NCBI GenBank assembly: GCA_910586305.1
Contig: CAJUGS010000015.1
Coordinates: 1-64,000, forward strand
Direction: 5' to 3'
Length of the DNA stretch: 64,000 nucleotides
Source of the DNA: an uncultured Duncaniella sp.
Lineage (GTDB): Bacteria > Bacteroidota > Bacteroidia > Bacteroidales > Muribaculaceae
The notes under the pieces were generated by a model. It was given only the letters and a program-made list of their open reading frames with translations, had not been told where the DNA came from and searched no databases. Both the position numbers and the translations under genes were made by a program. The first letter of the stretch is position 1, and every line of letters begins with the position of its first letter. Shown here in pieces: positions 62,073-64,000 of this stretch.

Positions 62073-63695
62073 ATGCAAACCTTTCTGCCTGTCATATTAT
62101 CCATTTTAATTCTCGCCATATCTTCCTGTACCTCCCGAAGCGGGAAAGAGGCAGGGCTTGACCGTGCTGAGACGCTCGTCGATTCCCTCCCGACAGAAGC
62201 CCTCGCCATCCTCGACTCAATCGCAGTCGATTCAACCGATCCCGCATCCATACGCGCCCGTCACGCCCTGCTCACGTCTCGGGGACTTTACAAATCAATG
62301 CAAGAAGTTCCTGACTCACTCGTGGATATCGCACTTGCTTATTATAAAAACACTGATAATTATGAATACAAGATGCACTCATTCCTGATCAGAGGAAGCA
62401 TTCGAACCAATCAAAATAGATTATCAGCAGCAGCCACTGATTTCCTCGAAGCTAAAGAATATGCAGAGAGAATAGACGATCATTTGTCACTCGGCATGAT
62501 ATATCGTTTTCTTGATATAGTATATTCCCGCGCTCGGAATTATGAGGAGGCACTCGGGTACAGCAAACAGGCTGTCGATGAACTATCCTTCGTTAGCGAT
62601 TCCTCATATGTAAAAGAGGCAATTATGGAATATGTGACAACACTGAACAATGCCGGTTATTCACATATTGCCGAATCAGTATTCAATTGCAATAAAGGTA
62701 TTCTATCCAACGATTCATTTCTTGCAGACAGATATAATCAACTTGAAGCATATATCTTTATCTGTAATCATAAATACGATGATGCTTTGTCATTGCTTAA
62801 CTCAATACCATTAAAGGACTCGTTGGATTTTTTTAATCTCGTAAACATTAGCACGAATATAGGACGTATGGATATCGCTGATTCTATCGTGGATAATTTT
62901 GGCGAATCATTTAATGTCCCTGCAGAGTATTGGGTGAGAAAAGGGAACTTTGAGGAGGCATGGAACTCTTCAGAAAAAGAATTGAAATGCCAATCGGATT
63001 TTTTCTCAACACTCAGCGAAAGTGATTTCACCACAACACTGACAAATTATTATCAAAGCAAGCGAGATGAAGAGATTGCGGTTGCCCATCACCAGCGTAT
63101 GGTGTTTATGATTATTATTTTAGTGTTTGTCATACTGCTTCTTTCTGCTATAATCGGAATTAAAGCATTGAATCAAAATAAAAAGAAGATTGAAGATGAA
63201 TTTATATCGTCAATCATGAAACTGTCGGAGGAAGTTGTATCAAAACAAAAACTATTCGAGAGGGAAAACCAAAGAATTCGCATCCAGTCTCATCTTGAAG
63301 GACGTATCTCCGAACTTGACAATCTATGTCGTGAATACTATATGTTTTATTCTTCAAGAGATTCTCAGAAAAAGATAGCTGAGAGGCTGGAGAAATTGGT
63401 GGAAAGTCTCAGCTCAGATTCCAATATGATCAAGGAGATTGAAACATTAACAAACATGATTAATGATAATCTGTTTGAGAAGTTCAAGGCTGATTTTCCC
63501 GATTTGAAACCTATAGATTATCGTCTTTTTCTATATAAGATTGTAGGATTCTCTGTGAGCTCCATCAGTCTTTTTATGAAAGAAGACCCAAAGAATCTAC
63601 ACAACCGCAGATATAGAATCAAGCAAAAAATAGAGAAATCTACAGTTCCCATGCGGGAAACGTATTTAAAAATTCTTAGTACGAAGGCAAAATAG
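62073..63695 (+). CDS. Membrane TPR protein with coiled coil and HTH-like C-terminus
   Basis: 540 residues from the ATG at 62073. A lipoprotein-like signal ('LAISSCTSR') precedes TPR repeats (about 60-330). A membrane helix follows ('MIIILVFVILLLSAIIGIKAL', about 351-371, shortened), a cytoplasmic coiled coil and a C-terminal region ('FPDLKPIDYRLFLYKIVGFS', 'LFMKEDPKNLHNRRYRIKQK') resembling the LuxR-like helix-turn-helix tail of Bacteroidota TPR regulators. It likely senses something outside and controls transcription inside. The gene is AT-rich, unlike the preceding 60 kb. The longer in-frame ORF from 61941 overlaps the promoter and is rejected. Confidence 0.75.
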   Translation: MQTFLPVILSILILAISSCTSRSGKEAGLDRAETLVDSLPTEALAILDSIAVDSTDPASIRARHALLTSRGLYKSMQEVPDSLVDIALAYYKNTDNYEYKMHSFLIRGSIRTNQNRLSAAATDFLEAKEYAERIDDHLSLGMIYRFLDIVYSRARNYEEALGYSKQAVDELSFVSDSSYVKEAIMEYVTTLNNAGYSHIAESVFNCNKGILSNDSFLADRYNQLEAYIFICNHKYDDALSLLNSIPLKDSLDFFNLVNISTNIGRMDIADSIVDNFGESFNVPAEYWVRKGNFEEAWNSSEKELKCQSDFFSTLSESDFTTTLTNYYQSKRDEEIAVAHHQRMVFMIIILVFVILLLSAIIGIKALNQNKKKIEDEFISSIMKLSEEVVSKQKLFERENQRIRIQSHLEGRISELDNLCREYYMFYSSRDSQKKIAERLEKLVESLSSDSNMIKEIETLTNMINDNLFEKFKADFPDLKPIDYRLFLYKIVGFSVSSISLFMKEDPKNLHNRRYRIKQKIEKSTVPMRETYLKILSTKAK

Positions 63696-63845
63696 ACTCT
63701 GACATCCCAGTGAAGAACACATACTGTTGCTAAAAGAATCAAAAATTGGGCATAAATCTACAAAAAGCTTACACTCAACCTAATAGCAACCACGAAAAAG
63801 AATGTAATATCATATAAAAAGAGCTGGTATTAGAGAAATAAGCCC

Positions 63846-63853
63846 TAAATTTG
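63846..63853 (+). promoter_or_regulatory. -7 element of the small exported peptide
   Basis: TAAATTTG matches TANNTTTG and lies 22 bases before the ATG at 63876. The -33 position is weak (CTGG). Confidence 0.45.
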
Positions 63854-63875
63854 TCATATCATAAATCATAAAAAT

Positions 63876-63992
63876 ATGGCAAAAGGAATCATTTCATTCT
63901 TATTAGTTATTACCTTCTCGTATGTACCGCTCATTGCAGACACAGGAAGTTCTCATTCAAGTCAAACACAGCTTGAGCAATACTCAAGATAA
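63876..63992 (+). CDS. Small exported peptide, 38 residues
   Basis: ATG at 63876 to TAA at 63992 encodes a 38-residue product: a signal peptide ('ISFLLVITFSYVPLIA') followed by a short polar tail ('DTGSSHSSQTQLEQYSR'). It has its own -7 element and lies just downstream of the membrane TPR regulator in AT-rich DNA. It could be a secreted signal peptide, a toxin-like peptide or the start of a gene broken by the window end. The stop is in frame within the window. Homology cannot be judged by eye. Confidence 0.45.
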   Translation: MAKGIISFLLVITFSYVPLIADTGSSHSSQTQLEQYSR

Positions 63993-64000
63993 GTGACTTA

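Noticed and set aside
1..64000. CRISPR arrays, tRNA and rRNA genes
   Set aside because: No regularly spaced repeats, no cloverleaf with a T-loop motif and no rRNA-like stretch were noticed.

Overview
The window (about 53% GC by eye, dropping sharply after about 62,300) reads as chromosome of a gut Bacteroidales bacterium, most likely Muribaculaceae (S24-7) or a near relative. Support comes from repeated promoters of the Bacteroidota form TTG-N19/21-TANNTTTG, few Shine-Dalgarno sites, GldH, RicT, an Rnf gene set, DUF3316, DUF5106 and DUF4384 proteins, and secreted proteins ending in a short 'N-L-x-G...P-G-x-Y-I' tail. No rRNA, tRNA, CRISPR array, insertion sequence or clear prophage was found. 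Placement in Muribaculaceae is inference; Bacteroidales is firm.

Layout. 1-400: a leftward promoter with a structured leader running off the left edge. 670-10,817: a seven-gene exported operon (CHASE2-only sensor, FecR-like protein, beta-propeller protein, TPR-caspase, DUF4384 protein, small coiled protein, transglutaminase-like protein), closed by a perfect 25-bp inverted repeat. This is the best candidate for an undescribed system. 10,895-12,089: Nudix hydrolase and aquaporin (leftward). 12,250-20,339: C69 dipeptidase, PcrA-type helicase, carboxynorspermidine decarboxylase, glycosyltransferase, RadC and iron alcohol dehydrogenase. 20,434-21,339: rfbA behind a promoter built into a palindrome. 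21,502-27,294 (leftward): RhaT-type transporter, fucose-isomerase-like enzyme, glycerol-kinase-like kinase and a split transketolase, which together match the D-apiose pathway described from Phocaeicola vulgatus. The divergent ribB-deoR pair (27,487-28,853) probably carries its regulator, and CGAAA repeats lie at both promoters.

28,964-29,067: a likely small RNA on the minus strand. 29,332-34,456: parC, DUF3316 protein, S41 peptidase and amidase. 34,603-42,729: large secreted proteins (beta-rich protein, subtilisin, three-fold leucine-rich-repeat protein). 42,880-49,725: DUF5106 thioredoxin-like protein, DoxX, mnmA, bifunctional nuclease, nucleoside transporter, rsmE and a TPR protein. 49,886-54,073: zapB-like, zapA, a structured gap, rny, ricT and gldH. 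54,113-58,160 (leftward): rnfD-G-E-A followed by a CE7 esterase, with no rnfB or rnfC upstream. 58,413-63,992: an abundant-looking OmpA/TPR lipoprotein, a secreted protein, a membrane TPR regulator that appears to be leaderless, and a 38-residue exported peptide in AT-rich DNA.

How they fit together: the window is mostly housekeeping genes mixed with cell-surface and glycan-use functions. The apiose-type operon would feed pentose phosphates (xylulose 5-phosphate) and DHAP. The CHASE2-caspase operon looks like an envelope sensing and proteolysis module whose target is unknown.
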